From: Mesotaenium endlicherianum
Lineage: Eukaryota; Streptophyta; Zygnematophyceae; Zygnematales; Mesotaeniaceae
NCBI GenBank assembly: GCA_009602735.1
Contig: WELA01004268.1
Coordinates: forward strand, 1,046,213 to 1,110,212
Length of the DNA: 64,000 bases
Direction: 5' to 3'
In this document: one piece after another, positions 1 through 12,941 of the stretch
Layout of the letters: each line of letters begins with the position of its first letter
How positions within the stretch are numbered: the first letter of the stretch is position 1
The notes under the pieces: generated by a model
The model's input: only the letters and a program-made list of their open reading frames with translations
The model's database searches: none
What the model was told of the DNA's origin: nothing
Program-made: the position numbers and the translations under genes

Positions 1-1
1 C

Positions 2-1492
2 GCCCCCCCGGCCCCCGCCCCTGCCTCGGTCCCTGCCCCTGCCCCTACGAGTTCTGCTAGTGCCTCCCCGCAGATTGCTTCGGAGGTGGAAGTGCCGGGG
101 GTTGGTGATCATTGGGATTCCTCCGCCACTCCAATGGACTCTGAAGAAGTCCCACCAAATGCGGAGGTAGAGAAGGCAGGCAATCAACCTGAGCTAGAAG
201 TGGCGGGAGGAGAAGGAGTTGCTGCGTTGGATGAAGTGCCTGCTGTTGCCGCTGGGCCTTCTCCGGAGCCCGCTCCTGCTGTAGCAGCAGCGAAGGTAGC
301 ACTGGTAGCAGAGGCACCACCTGCAGCAGCTGCAGCAGCAGCAGCAGGAGTGCCAGCAGACGAAGCAGCAACCGCAGCTGATGCAGCAGCACTCGAAGAA
401 TCAGAAGCAACAGTAGCTGAGGCGAAGGCAACGGCACTGGCGGTAGCAGGGCCGGCTATGACGCTTGCTGGTGAAGGCGGCAGCGGCGGCGGGGCGTCGG
501 AGTCGGACTCCCCCTCAACGGTGGCCGAGGGGAAGCCCCTTGTGAGCTACGAAGCCGACAAGGATGCAGACGACGAGGCTGCGCCACTTGGCAGCCCCAC
601 CGCAGCCCCCACTACTGTCCCCACCCCTGCCCCTGCCCCCGCCCTTGCCACGACGCGCCACAAGCATGCGGGAAGCACCTCTGGGGGCCGCCCCAAGTCC
701 CTCCTGGACGCGTATGCCATGGCCCACCAGGCCAAGGCGGAGCAGGCCCCCGGCTTTGTCCGCCCCAAGGAGAGAGCTCCGCCTGCAGCCCAGCTGGCAG
801 CCTTGGAGGCTCTGCAGGGGTCTCCGGGGGCAGGCCTCCTGGCAAGAGCGCCCCCGACAAGTGTCGGCTCTGCAAGGCCGCAGCCACCCCCCCTGGCACC
901 CCTTCCGGCTCCGCGGGCGGTCGCGCGCGCACGCCCCGTCCAGGCTTCGGCCAGCGGTTACCAGGGGACTGCGAGTGCGGGCTATGGGCTTTTGCCGGCG
1001 CCCGTTGGGGCTCCACCTGCGCCTGCTCTTGCGCCTATGCCTGCTCCCTCTCCTTCTCCTATTGCTGCTCCTACTGCTGCTCCTCAGGCAGCGTCCTACT
1101 ACTACGACGCTGCATCAGCAGCAGCAGGAGGCCAGCAGGCCCAGCAGGACCCGGGGTTGTCAGCGGCAGCGGCAGGCGGGGGTGTTCAGGCGGGCTTTGT
1201 GTGGGATGAGGCGTCGGGGTACTACTACGACCCCGCATCGCAGCTCTACTACGACGGGAACTCCGGTAATCGTGTTTCTGTGCATGTTGTGTGTGTGTAT
1301 GGTTTTGTGTGCGTGCATGTGACTTTGTGTGTCCGTGTGACCTTGCCCGCCCTCTCTCACCTCGCCAAATTGCACGAGGGAAACGAGTCAGAGGAAGCTT
1401 CCTCAGGACCATGATTGTGGACTTGCTATCCCCCTCTTCCTATTGGACCTGCTTGGGCCAGCTGGCCCTTCTTAGAAATTCGGGGAAGAAGC

Positions 1493-1533
<41 letters not shown>

Positions 1534-4059
1534 CTGTGATGTCCTAGAAGCCTCTGGCCACACGCTTCCTCTGATGCCCGAGCCACCCTGCTGCCAGCTC
1601 ATATTAGAGCCCGGCTAAGTTGTGGGTCCCTCTGAATTTGTCATGCCCCCAGCTCACCGCTCGTCTTTTTGGGGGGTTGATGGTGAGTGTGGCTTCTGGT
1701 GCGTGCCCCCGTGCCCTTGCCATCATGCCATTTGGGCCGATGGTGCGCAGGCCTCTTCTATGACAGCGTGACGAGCTCCTGGCTGGCGTACGACGAGTCC
1801 ACCCAGCAATACGTGCAGTACGGCATCGCCGACAACTCCGCAGCCGCCGCCACTGCTGCGGCTGCTCCTGCTCCTGCCCCTGCTCCTGCGCAGACAGCAG
1901 GTTCTCAGCCCCTGTTGGCCTACGGCAGCGGGCAGCTGCCAGCAGCAGCTGGCTCCCAGGAGAGCAGCCTGCATGGCACCTATGGACAGCCACAGCCGAC
2001 TGCTGCTGCTGCTGCATACGGAGGCGTGCAGCAGGATCCAGGGCTCGGGGGTGCTCCTCAGCAGCAGCAGCAGCAGCAGCACTACGACCCCTCGAGGCAA
2101 GCGTACAATGTCCCTCAGCCGCTGCCGGGTGACGTAGCCTATCAGGTTGCTGCTGCGGCGCAGGCGCAACAGCAGCAGCAGCAGCCGCAGCCGCAGCCGC
2201 AGCATCAGTACAGCAACCAGGCAGGAACTGAGTATTTCTACGCAGGAGGCTCGGGCAGTGGCAGCGTCCCAACTGGAGCCATTCCCAGACAGGCCCAGGC
2301 ACAGACGCAGATGCAGATGTTGCATCCGTCCTACGATCCTCCAGCTGCTGCTGGTGGCGGCGGTGGTGGTGGTGCTCACGTAGGGGGGCCTCAGGGGCAG
2401 GGCCAGGGGCAGGGGCAAGCACAAGGAGATGGCGGTGGTGGCATTGGCGGGCACTTTGCGCAATCGCGCCTCCATACCCCTCAGGCGCAGATTGCCCTCT
2501 TTGGGAGCATGGGTGGGGCGCAAGGTCAGGGCCATCTGGCAGCGCCGGGCCAGGGGCCCCGCCAGGTCAACCAGCTGATTGCCGCCCATGGTGCAGATCC
2601 GAGGGTGCACAGCGGCCCGGACGAGAATCGCCACCTGTCACTTGCAGATCTGGTGGCAGTGGCGGCGGCAGAGAAGGCAGAGGCAAAGGCTGCCGGGCCG
2701 CACCACCATCACCGGCAGCAGCAGCCGCAGGATTCCGAGCATGAAAGGAAGCGAGGCGGCAGGGGAGCCCGCTTTGAGAGCGCCCCCCCCCCTGAGGAGG
2801 CCCATATGTGGAGCCGTGCCCGGAATGGCCCCAGGGATGGGCCGCAGCTGCGCGATGTCCGAGATGGCCCCCCGAGAGGAGCGAGAGAAGGGGGGGGGGC
2901 ATTGGGGCCAGGCGCTGGTACAGGGAGGTCAGGAGCTGGTGCTGGTGCTGGTGCTGCTGGTGGGCCCTTCTCGGGCCCGCATGCGGGCACAGGCCCTGCC
3001 GGATTGTTTCCCATCATGGGAGGAGGAGCAGCGTACATGGGCGTGGGCTTTGTGCCGGCAGGGGAGGCCGCGACTGCCAACTACGGTGGCGGCAGCGGCG
3101 GCTTTGGAGGGCAGGGAGGGGTGATGGCCAGGGGAGGAGGCTCTGCTGCCTTTGGAGGGCTGCCAGCTGGCATGGCTCCTGGTGCTGAGGCAGCCATGCA
3201 GAGGCATGGGAGGAGGCCCGAAGAGTTCCGTGCGTTGCAGGGCGACGGTGCTGGAGGGCCCCTCGGCGGATTGCGTGGTCCCCACGGCGGCCCCATGGTG
3301 GCGCTCAGGGGGGGCTTCCAGGAAGGCCCAGCTGGCATGCATCCAGCAGACCAGGCTAGAGAGTCTCAAGCGAGAGGTAGGTTGTATTCTGTTTTATCTG
3401 TCTGTTAGTGTGTATGCTGTAATGCGGAGTGTATGCGTGACAAGTGTGACGGGCGGGGCGTATAGTATGGTTTCAGGAAGGGAGCAGAATGGGAGCCGTG
3501 CCTCCCCTGCTTCTTAGGCCAGGGTGTGGGGGACCCCAGTATGCAAGCTTTTTTCTTTGCTGCCATGGGTGTTTGAAGAGTTTGTGAACGTTGGTGCGTG
3601 TGTGCGTACACACACACACACACACGCGCGCGCACATGCCCACTTATGGAATCTGTTGCAATTGTTGTGACTAGCTATAGGGAGAGAGAAGTATGCTAGT
3701 CCTCGTAGCTTGAGTTCAGTTTTCCGCTCGCCTAATGCGTATCATCCTTTTCAAGCCACTGTCTCAGTACATCTCCAGACTGACCACGCTGCGTGTTGGC
3801 GTGTTGGCGATTGACAGGTGGCAACCCCTGGTTGGCAGACCAGCGGGGCTCCATCATGCCGGGCAGCCAAGTTGGCATGGCACCTGGGCGACAAGAAGGA
3901 GGAGGAGGAGGGATGCCCTTTATGGGTGCTCGTAAGCCACAGCCCCACGGGCCCAATCAGGCGGGTGCTCCCCTCCAGGACGCTTTCATGGGCAGCAAAC
4001 CCAGGGGGGACCATCGCACGTTTGGCAACCATGTGCCGCGCCGCCGAGGCTGGCAATGA
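2..4059 (+). CDS. OCRE-domain, low-complexity protein (probable RNA-processing factor), 5' end outside window
   Basis: Spliced model seen in sequence: exon 2-1265, intron 1266-1750 (GT..AG), exon 1751-3376, intron 3377-3817 (GTAGGT..CAG), exon 3818-4059 ending in TGA. All three join in phase and give at least 1043 residues. The reading frame is open from the window edge, so the start codon lies upstream. Residues about 399-450 form an OCRE (octamer repeat) domain of aromatic YYYD/YYD/FYD/YDE units; the first intron falls inside it. OCRE domains occur in splicing factors such as RBM5/RBM10 and plant SUA, where they bind proline-rich spliceosomal tails. The rest is disordered: Ala/Pro-rich before OCRE, then poly-Gln, Gly-rich, His-run and Arg-rich stretches. 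I see no RRM (it could lie upstream) and no C-terminal G-patch, so orthology to SUA/RBM5 is not claimed. A nuclear RNA-binding role is inferred from the domain. Confidence 0.75.
1491..1537 (+). repeat. CTG/TTG trinucleotide repeat in intron
   Basis: An imperfect run of gctgttgctg units lies in the first visible intron of the OCRE gene. It is the same repeat type that codes the Gln/Ala runs in the neighbouring exons. Confidence 0.85.
3608..3633. repeat. (CA)n/(CG)n microsatellite
   Basis: A dinucleotide run, CA changing to CG, within the second intron of the OCRE gene. Confidence 0.9.
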
Positions 4060-6712
4060 CGTGTTTGTTTTCGGGTTATTTTTCTTTTGATGATTCTTAG
4101 TGCCTACTTTGACGGGCTGTGCCTGGCCAATGCTCGCTGCCTACATACATTTGGTTTGCTGAGGAGATATGAGGTTCTGTTCACGGGCTTTGGCAACTGC
4201 GTTTGCATAGCACCCTGTTGAGTGTTTTTAGTATGGATTAGGGGAAAGCAGGCAGAAAATGCTCAAAAGTTGGAGCGATATTTGTGGTCATTGACGTCAT
4301 TTTGGTAATGCAAAGCAATCAAATTAAGTGTCTGCGCTGCATCAATATGTACATTAGGCTCTTATTGCATTCAAGAGGTCCTAGTAACACATGGTTGTGC
4401 TGGCACATGCACTCTGGCACTTCATTCTTGCAGACCTTCAATCTCACTTATCGAGGAAGCCTTATTGCATGCTGTTGCAGATTTGCTGTATGGATACATG
4501 GTAATGCAGATGTGCTCTGAGGTAAGTAGCAAACCCAGAGGGTTGAACAGTAGCTTACAAAACCTATGAGACAACTAGCTTGTCTCTGGAGCTTCACATT
4601 CTTCAGATGAAGATTTTGAGCTTCTTTCTACTCGCGACTCAAAAGGAATCCTGCAGTAAAAAAATGAGCTAATCATGGGAGCTACATGGAGGGAAATTTG
4701 CTTAAATGACAAATGCGCTTTCCCATGGGAGACGAGGAAAAATGAACATAGGCACATACATAATGAATTGCAAGTAATGAACGAAACAAATATTTGTTGT
4801 GTTTTTAGAATCAATTGCTATCAACACCACACATGCACCTCAAAGTGCCTTCTTTTCGACACTTAACTTCTTGTATTTATTAAGAACCGACTTTAGTAAA
4901 ATTTGTTTTAATGGGTAGGCATTTGTATTCCACACATTTTCTCAAAATTTTAGATTCCAATGTGTATTAGTCCGGAAGATATTCCATTTGTTCTCATCAA
5001 TGCCCACACTGGTGAAAATTGAAAAATTCTACTTTTTCTGCTTGTGCAGCACTCACTACAGTGACCAGCCCATACTCAATATACATTACAGTGGCAGGTG
5101 ACCCTAAGACAAAGACATGGGAGGTAGAAAACCTGAATTTTAATAAGAGAGGAGTAAATTATGTCCTCTCAAAGTTTGACAAGTGTCCATCTTCGCACGC
5201 TTTAAGCTGGTGCGTCCGCAAAATGCGGCAGACATGCTAATCATACATTATTTATTAATATGATAATTACAAGTACTTGTCATATATTAATAACCATTTG
5301 ATGTGTTCAATAATGAAACATGAGGGATGAAGTTAATGAAAATGACGGTGTTTTCATCTTGAAAGTGCCGTTGACGTCGGTCTCCTCATCATTTTTGTCG
5401 AACGTTTCTTGCCGTTATGGAGACGTCAAGATGGAATACAACGTCAGGATGGAATAGCAACAATATACGGCAGCAGATTTCAACAATGCTTGGAACAGCA
5501 AGGAGTTTAGGACATGACCTTCATAAGGTTCAAAGTGGAGTACTCACAAATTCTTAGGCTTGTTGGATACATATTGGTTGAGATGTGCAAGTTCTTGGAC
5601 TCAAAAAAATATGTTAGTAATGAGCAAAGTAACACTCTAGTGTGACTTTAGCAGTCATGGCAGGTTGCCCCCAGCGTACCACAATGATCCAATGGGACTG
5701 AAACCTTGTGTATGCGGACAAATTTCTTTGGTGAACTACCCAAAACTTAAAAAATTGGTTCTCAATAAAAACTGAAAAACTTATGACCCCTCAGAGTTGG
5801 ACACATGTCCACCTCAACACACTTGAAGCTCCTATATCTCTAAAATTTGAAGATGAACATTGATTAGTCACCACTTTAGATTTGTTGGTTCCTAAGGTGT
5901 ATACTTAAATACTGTTAAAGGTTCAGACATGTTGGATAATAATTGACTGAGTTGTGCAATGTTTAAAGTGCTTGAAGAAATGTGTGTTCAAGGGGCATTT
6001 TTTCCAAATCAGTGTCTTTTTTTTCACAACTTCTTTGCACTCCACCTTCTCACAATTGTTACAAATTACTCTCATTGTTGGTCATACCACTCTTGGGCAT
6101 ACTACAAACACCTCAGAAGTTCAAAATTTGAAATTGGTGACATTATAAAATTGTATTGTACCAAAGTAAGACAAAAAAGAAGTCCTTTAAAAGCAATATT
6201 GCATTTTGTTGCAATCTTAAATATAGCATGTAGACATTGGAAGTTGAGGTCCTCAGTCAATCTATGTTGTGTTGCGTGCTTCCTGCACAATACATGCATA
6301 GAGACAATTTTGTTTTATTCTTTATAGTAAATAATGCATTTAAATGAAGATAATCAAAAAAAAAAAAGGTAAGTCTGATCTTCGATTGTCTGTATAAGAG
6401 TCATTTTCTACCTACCAGACTGGGTATATATACCCATTGCATTACCAAAATAGTCCTTTGTGTAGCCTTCTTATGTATTGCTAGATCTTCCTACCCTTGG
6501 AATCTATCATGTCACCTCCATCATGACCCAGAAGCAACATGATCAACTTGTCACATTGACTAGAACCAAGCCAGCACACAATTTTAATCAAACCAAAGTG
6601 GGGAGCAGATTTACGAAGTTTAAAACATTCGTATCCAAAATGTAGCCTGTGTATCTATTGAGAGAGAGTCCAGATCTGAAAAGAAGGCAAAACAATAAAA
6701 CTTTCAATAAGG
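4060..6712. other. Non-coding AT-rich stretch
   Basis: No credible coding region or RNA gene is seen. It holds the probable 3' flank of the OCRE gene. A degenerate direct repeat of about 60 bases is present: about 5161-5225 and 5783-5845 share the order 'cctc..agtttg/ttggacaagtgtcc..c..cac..ttaagct'. The rest is AT-rich with no pattern I can name. Confidence 0.5.
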
Positions 6713-7768
6713 TTGACGGAAGAAAATGTGCAGCTAAAAGATAAGATAGCACTGAGGTTTGTTGAGCACAGGGGAGAAGTATTGGAGCTCAAGCAAGAGA
6801 ATGCAACCCAAATGCAAGAGAATCTATCTCTTAAGAGACAAGCATCAATACCTCAAGGCCAAGAACTAGAAGCCAGCTGCTCGCCGCGCAGCTCCACGTC
6901 AAAGAGTAGGAGGTGGGTTTACAAGAACATGGAACAGGATGGCCGGTAATGTTCAGGAGTATATGGCTGGTAGGTTTTAGTCTGATGAGGCTATGGGTAT
7001 TGCTCTGGCAACCTATCTTCGTACGAAAGAAAGTAAAAGCCCGTTGAACTTTGTCACAGCTGACTTTGGCCTTAAGCACACTATATAGAAGAAGCGACGA
7101 TGCAAAAGATACAAAGCAGTGAGATTGTAAAGTGGGCTCCGCTACAATGTATAGGCTAGGGCTGTCGCAGGAGAAATACTAGCTTCTTCTTAATCTCCTC
7201 TCCAAGACTTCCATTTCAGCGACAGGACTAGGAATCCCAATGTAATATCGGATAGCGGCTCCCTCGAGATGCCCAAGTTGGCTTCGAAAAGGTCCATTGC
7301 AAATATGAAGGCTGATGTGTATGCAAAGCTGGATCCTCGACAGGAAGCAAGCAGAAGTAGAGTCACTCTATCATTGGAGGAGACGGTGAGACAGAGAATC
7401 ATCACTTTAGGGTTGTTGTACCAGAGCGCCGTGCGGTGAGAGTGTAATGGATAGGAGATGCTTTGGAGTGGTCTCGGAAGGTCAACCAGACCACTATGGC
7501 ATGCAAACTGTTGACAAAAGACAACAGGTATATGGCAAATTCTGCACTCAACAATGGCACCATCCTGGCTTTTGAAGGCGACAACGACTACGTTAGCAGT
7601 GCCACTCATGCCGAGAGACTGTTAGAGGAGACAGAGCTACTAAGGAAGTATGGTGTGATGGTTGATAGCGTGAAGTACATTATTAAGTTCTACGAGGGAG
7701 GAGATTATAAGGTCAGCATTGAGCTCTTTGGACTGAGTGGAGCTAGCTCAACATACCCTTGCCTCTAG
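6713..7768 (+). pseudogene. Unrecognised coding-like fragments
   Basis: Two short open stretches (about 6713-6949 and 7463-7768) have a plausible amino-acid composition: first a charged, coiled-coil-like helix rich in Glu, Gln and Lys, then a mixed alpha/beta-looking piece of about 100 residues. I recognise no motif. They could be exons of one gene, remnants of a captured gene, or chance. No start signal or splice chain joins them convincingly. Confidence 0.2.
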
Positions 7769-8190
7769 TGTTACGCCACGAGTGAAGACATCAAGGAGAG
7801 ATGCGGGGCCGGCCAACCTCGCACCATGGCTGCGATGTAGGCTGCAGCTCACTGTGCAGATAATGACGGTCTTCCGGTGACCTCTTCACACTGCACAAAA
7901 ACTTTGAAAATTGAGATCTGTGTCGGACTTGCAAGACGACACAAAGAAGACGACACGAGGATAACTTGAAAAGGAAAGTACTCATGCTCGACTACAGTAT
8001 CAGAAGGTGCACAAAGGACATCGTCATAAGAAGGCACCATTGCTTTGAACCTGTTGATTGTGTCCCATACATTCTCCATTTGCTACAGAGAGTAACCTCA
8101 ACACTCTACGAAAGAACTATTTCCTCATATTTCGCTGGGAGCAGAAGCAGCTCATGAGTTTTTTGGTATACTACAGGAGGAGGTGGAGTG

Positions 8191-8655
8191 ACAATGACTA
8201 CAATTGCAATTGCAGCTTATGCAAAGACAGAGACCATAAATAGGGCCCCAAAGCCTACCTTCATTGGTCGAGAGTGTCGCTTACTCATAGAGCGGGTCGA
8301 GGAGGTGACAAAGGACCTCCTTTCTTCTCTGGATGAAGTTGCATTGAAACAAGTCACACAAAAGACATGGGATTGCTATCGTGAGTGCATGGGTGCACTA
8401 CTAGATCCTTTGCTAGAGATGGACTCGCATGAAGCGAGAGAAACAATAGCTGCATGGGTCCAACACCTGGCAGTAGAGGTAGAAGAGGCATACGTGAAGG
8501 TGGCAGCAGCACGTCATATTATAGAGTATATGCACATCTTGAAAGCACACATACTAGCGATGATAGTAAGGCATAGAGACTTGGATCAGTTTAGTGGTGA
8601 GGGCATTGAGGCTTTACATCACTGCCAATCGAAGAAAAACAGCAAACACAGATAG
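8191..8655 (+). CDS. Unrecognised all-helical protein or exon, about 154 residues
   Basis: Open from an ATG at 8191 to the stop at 8655. The composition is protein-like: long amphipathic helices, many Glu/Val/Ala, a Cys/Trp pair in the middle (WDCYRECMGALLD), and a C-terminus ending in a His/Lys-rich tail after DLDQFSGEGIEALHH. No family is recognised. The stretch before it (7.8-8.19 kb) has no clear coding frame, so this may be the last exon of an undetected gene or the remnant of a repeated sequence. Confidence 0.3.
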   Translation, partial: TMTTIAIAAYAKTETINRAPKPTFIGRECRLLIERVEEVTKDLLSSLDEVALKQVTQKTWDCYRECMGALLDPLLEMDSHEARETIAAWVQHLAVEVEEAYVKVAAARHIIEYMHILKAHILAMIVRHRDLDQFSGEGIEALHHCQSKKNSKHR

Positions 8656-10550
8656 AGTGGAGTGGACAAGCTACACTTTGAAATCGATTTGGATCGAAAC
8701 GGCAAAAAACGCCCCAGGTGTCGATCTTCGGCCATCTCCATTTGAATATTTTCAATGCTAAGCTTGGCAAAGTGGAGAAAATGACCCCTCCACGGCAGGC
8801 GAAGATGGTATTTTTTGGTATTTCTACGCTAAATAGCGAAGAAGCCCTCTGGGAACGATCTCCGCCTGAACTCCACATCTGAAGCGTAAAAATTTCATCG
8901 CCAGGTGCAATGTGCACCATGCAATTTCGGCTAGTATGAGAAGCGTCACCAGTGCTCGAAGTGGTCACGGACACTATCTTCTGATCGGACGATGGTAAGT
9001 TCGAGTGTGCCGATAACATTATCATGGACGAGTTGGTCACAATATTTGAAAACAAACTTCCAAAAACGAAGACAAGTGAAATTCATTTGCAAAAGTAGCT
9101 GGGTGGCAGGGGTGGCCTATCAAGCCCGCTCCTCGTTGCTAGTTACTCTGTCAAGAATGGTCAAGAAGGCAATGGGCGACGGGCCAAAGTCGTCGGTTGG
9201 AAAGGGTGGCCTGCTCCCGCTCGTGTGTGATTGGTCCAGGCAGGGTGTCTTCGTTGCACGGTCTTCGTTGTCCCCGTTGCCTGGCACGGTGGGCAATGAG
9301 TTGGCCGCGGCCCTGACAGGTCATGTGGATCCTGGACGGGCGATGGGTGGGGCCCTGACACGCCCGTCCGGATCATTTCGGATGCCCACTCAGCTCCTTA
9401 TTTCCCGCCCAATAGCGGGCAACGGGGGCCACGGATCTTCATTAGGGTGGCGGGGTTGTGTCGAGGTTCCTTGGTCCAATTCGGGTGGTGGGGGTGGCCC
9501 TCACAGGGCCGTCTCCCCTATCTGACCATTCACATTGCGCTGATCACACCATAAAGAAGTGCCGTAGCAAACTTCCTCAACGACTACTGTACGGGAGCTA
9601 CAGAAAATTCATAACTTTCTATCAGCAGCGCCTTCAAGCGACTGCTAAGCTCAGGGCTGTGCCCCTCATGGCTTAGAAACTTTGGGGTTTAAGCCTGACG
9701 GAGAATTAGATCTTTGTGGGGGTTGGGACCTCGAGGTTCTGGCCTCCTTGCTGGAAAAACCCAGCAAGTAGCCATGATCCGATTTTGTCCAAACATGCTG
9801 TGTTGCATCTTGACGCGGTCGGAGCCGCCAATCAAATAAAGTCAAATTCAAATTCTTATTGTCAGGTTGCCGACAAGTAAAGACAGCTTTTATGTTGAAA
9901 TTCAATAGGTTTTTGCTTTCGAAAACGGTCGGCGGACGGCTGACTCAAAAAAATTGGTGTGTTTTCATTGATTAAAGCTTTTCTTTGATTGTATTTCAAA
10001 GTGTGCTCTGATTGGCCCTTTAATGCCATCGATGCATGTAACGTCTTCGCTTTCAAGAAGCAAGCGGGGGGTCCATTGAAGGCAAAAAGCAGGTCAAAAG
10101 CGGAAAAATGGTATTTCTTCGCTCTTCTCCGCTTTTGAATTTTGGCCATTTGCCCACTAGACCGGTCTCAAAGTGTAAGCAGTCAATGCACAGTGGGTAG
10201 GCTCGCACAAGCATAGGCCAGGAGGCATGTGGGAGGGCCATAGCAGGAATGGTACCACTGTTGAGAGGTGAACGACGAAAGTGGAAAAGGGCACAACCTG
10301 CTATGCAGTAGCCAATTATAGCAAGTCTAAGGAGCAGTAGGGGTAGGGACGTTAACTAGTTAGAAATTATTGTAAGCGTGCACATGCATATGCATTTACA
10401 TGCATGCGCATGTATATATTCACATTGCATAATAAAATATATTACATATGTGTATATGGTCTTTCACATGTATCCATAGATAGGTCGCATAGATGAACGT
10501 GGCAAGATGATATATACACAATATAAAGAGGTTGGGTAGTTACCTGTGAT
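8656..10550. other. No gene recognised; one GC-rich patch
   Basis: No coding region I would defend. The part at about 9110-9530 is noticeably more GC-rich than its surroundings and open in one + frame, but its composition (Gly/Ser/Arg-rich) shows no motif. The remainder is AT-rich and non-coding. Confidence 0.35.
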
Positions 10551-10551
10551 A

Positions 10552-11560
10552 CTATTTTTGCCTCTTCCTTGTGTCGCTCTCTGTACATGAGGAGCAAATT
10601 TGATGAGGTGGCTTGAAAGAGTACTTTGCAGCAACCTTAGCCCGGACCTCATTCATCATTGCCCTTGCTTCTAAGCTAGCAACTCTACCAGCTGAGAGAG
10701 GTTGACGTTGCCACATTTTGGCCCCCTCAGTTGCCCTCTCCCCATCACTCACAAGTGATTTACTCTCATCTGCTTCTAAGTCCCTGGCAGCTCTTCTTTT
10801 GGCTTCTGCCTCTTTGACTTCAAGCACACCCCTTTCAATCCTTTTTTTTTTTCTCTCTAGAGATCCTCTGTTTCCAACTTCAGTAGACAATGCTTAGCGC
10901 GCGGATCTGCTTGTTGCATGTAATCCTTCACATGCACCCCATGCGATAGCATCTGCTGTGGATAATATGCCATCCTAAGCACTATATGCCTTTTGCAATC
11001 TCCTATAAGATGAGAAGTATTCCATTTCATCCTGATCAGGTCCTAGGACACATCCCCCTCTATTCAGAAGAGCAAAAGAGAACTTAAGTGTAAGATTTAC
11101 TTAACCAGATTCATTTCTCTTCCAATGCATATCGAATGGAAGAACTATTCCCACTATCTTGCCATAGCCTCGCAATATTTTAGCAGCATCCCACCCAACC
11201 CCTCTTTTGACATGCTAAAACTCAAATCCTGCAGTGACTAGCACACCCTCCTTATTGATCTTGATAAGAAAGGGTCACTCCTAAAAGTATTGTGAGCAAC
11301 CTCTTTACCCAACTTTTCAAACAAGCCTTGAAAAAGCTCCTGTGACACATTCACATCCTGTATTTTGACGTTACTCTGCGGGACCGCATCTATTCTCTAG
11401 AACAATCGCTTTTGGTAGTTCTTAAGCCATACATAGGGCTTGACCTCCACGGCCGTTGTGACCAACTTACCACAAGCACAATTTCTAGCCTCCAAAGATA
11501 GCTGAACACCACAATTGCTGCGGAAGTTGGGTACTCTAGCCTTGAGTGGAGTCTAACTAT
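10552..11560 (-). pseudogene. Decayed coding-like region, basic coiled coil plus unrecognised part
   Basis: On the - strand 10552-10890 reads as a Lys/Arg/Glu-rich coiled-coil segment. Further 5' on the same strand (about 11250-11560) is another protein-like stretch with a Cys-rich piece (NCGVQLSLEARNCACGKL) and a segment with KPYVWLKNYQKRLF. Together they look like parts of one unrecognised protein on the - strand, broken in several places. I know no family match, and transposon-captured or multigene-family origin is possible. Confidence 0.25.
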
Positions 11561-12941
11561 AGTTTGGCACCACTCTAAACCCTAGCTGCAGGGTGAATAA
11601 GAGTCTTTGTAGTTTGTACCTAATTTTATGGCCCCAAATATTTTTCTGAATTTGTATGATTCCTTGGAAAAGAAGTCACATATGAAAAATCTATAGCACA
11701 CAGTATGTATCCCTCAGTGCTAGCTTACAGAGGATTATCCGGTGTGTTTGTTTGGCACAGGAGGGTAGACTCTATGAGAAAGCTTCAAAAAGTGAGCGTT
11801 TGGATTGTAATAAAGACAAAGACTAAAGTTTGTACGTGAAGGAGATAGAAAGAAACGCCATGAGTTCCACTCTCACCAGAATTCTCCCTCAACCGGCCTT
11901 CTTCTGCCTTCTAGTACAAAACGTATAATCGACCTTGATTTATGGAAAGAGTATGTAGATGCGCATAGAAGGCTGTACTGTTAGCACGTTAAGAATAGGA
12001 GGCCTGCTTAGAACACACAATTGGTAATCAAAGTTTAATGCACGCGAGTGGAAGGACTTCTTAAGGCGTCAAAAAAGTGGCGCGGAAGTTGAAGAATGGT
12101 CACGATAAGTACGTCCGGACGAAAAAATTTGGTGTCCGTAATTTGGCCCGCCTGGGATGCATGTGCATGCAAGGGAGGCTGCAGCAATGTAGAGCATGAA
12201 GTGTAGGTTCAATCAAGAAGTTGAGGCATGGAGTTCAACACTCTTGACAAGTCACCACCACACATCAATAGTCATATAGTTGACTCACGCATGTGGTGAA
12301 GAGAATATTGAAGAACAAATTCGCAATGTACAGTGTTAGAACAATCTCAACAGGAGGCACGCTGCAATAGATGATGTCTACTGTCTACAAAATTTTGGTG
12401 TTGCCCGGGGCAGACGTCTCCTGTGGGCAGCAGGCATCTTTACTCACATCCCACTTCCACTCCAAGACTAGTAGCTGGGAAGGGTAGCGAACCTAAGTGC
12501 GTATGGATATGTCTATGCTTCATGAATACAGCTATATACAGCGTGCCTACATATTGCGCTGGGCAGCATATAGTAGTCAAGCTACAATATCTACTTACAA
12601 CGAGCACACCGCTGTGTGCGTAAGATGATGACGTCCAAAATGCTTCACAGACAATGGATAAACTACTTGAGAATATACTTACTTATATATGTATACATTC
12701 GTTGGGATTTGAAGCCTCTTTGCTCGACAGGATAGTAGCCTCGGACGTGACTTTGACGCCCTCCTCCACTTTATTAGCCTCAGAGATTACTCCAATATAC
12801 TGTTTAATCGCACCAGCCTCGGATGTAACGTACTAAGCCCACTGAGCGGAGGCTGCCAGCTTCAAGATGCGAACCACGCGTGCAAGTTCCTCCTTCCCAC
12901 ACTACACAACCCTTCTGCTCCAAATATGACGTCACCCTCTG
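11561..12941. other. Non-coding stretch 3' of the transporter gene
   Basis: No coding region, RNA gene or repeat structure recognised. It contains the 3' flank of the - strand transporter gene that ends at 12942. Confidence 0.4.

Noticed and set aside
57-768. Antisense Leu/Pro- and Arg-rich open frames over the first exon
   Set aside because: Shadows of the Ala/Pro-rich coding triplet repeats of the OCRE gene; no independent support.
9161-9525. Possible gene in the GC-rich patch
   Set aside because: Open in both directions with Gly/Ser/Pro/Arg composition and no motif or splice context.
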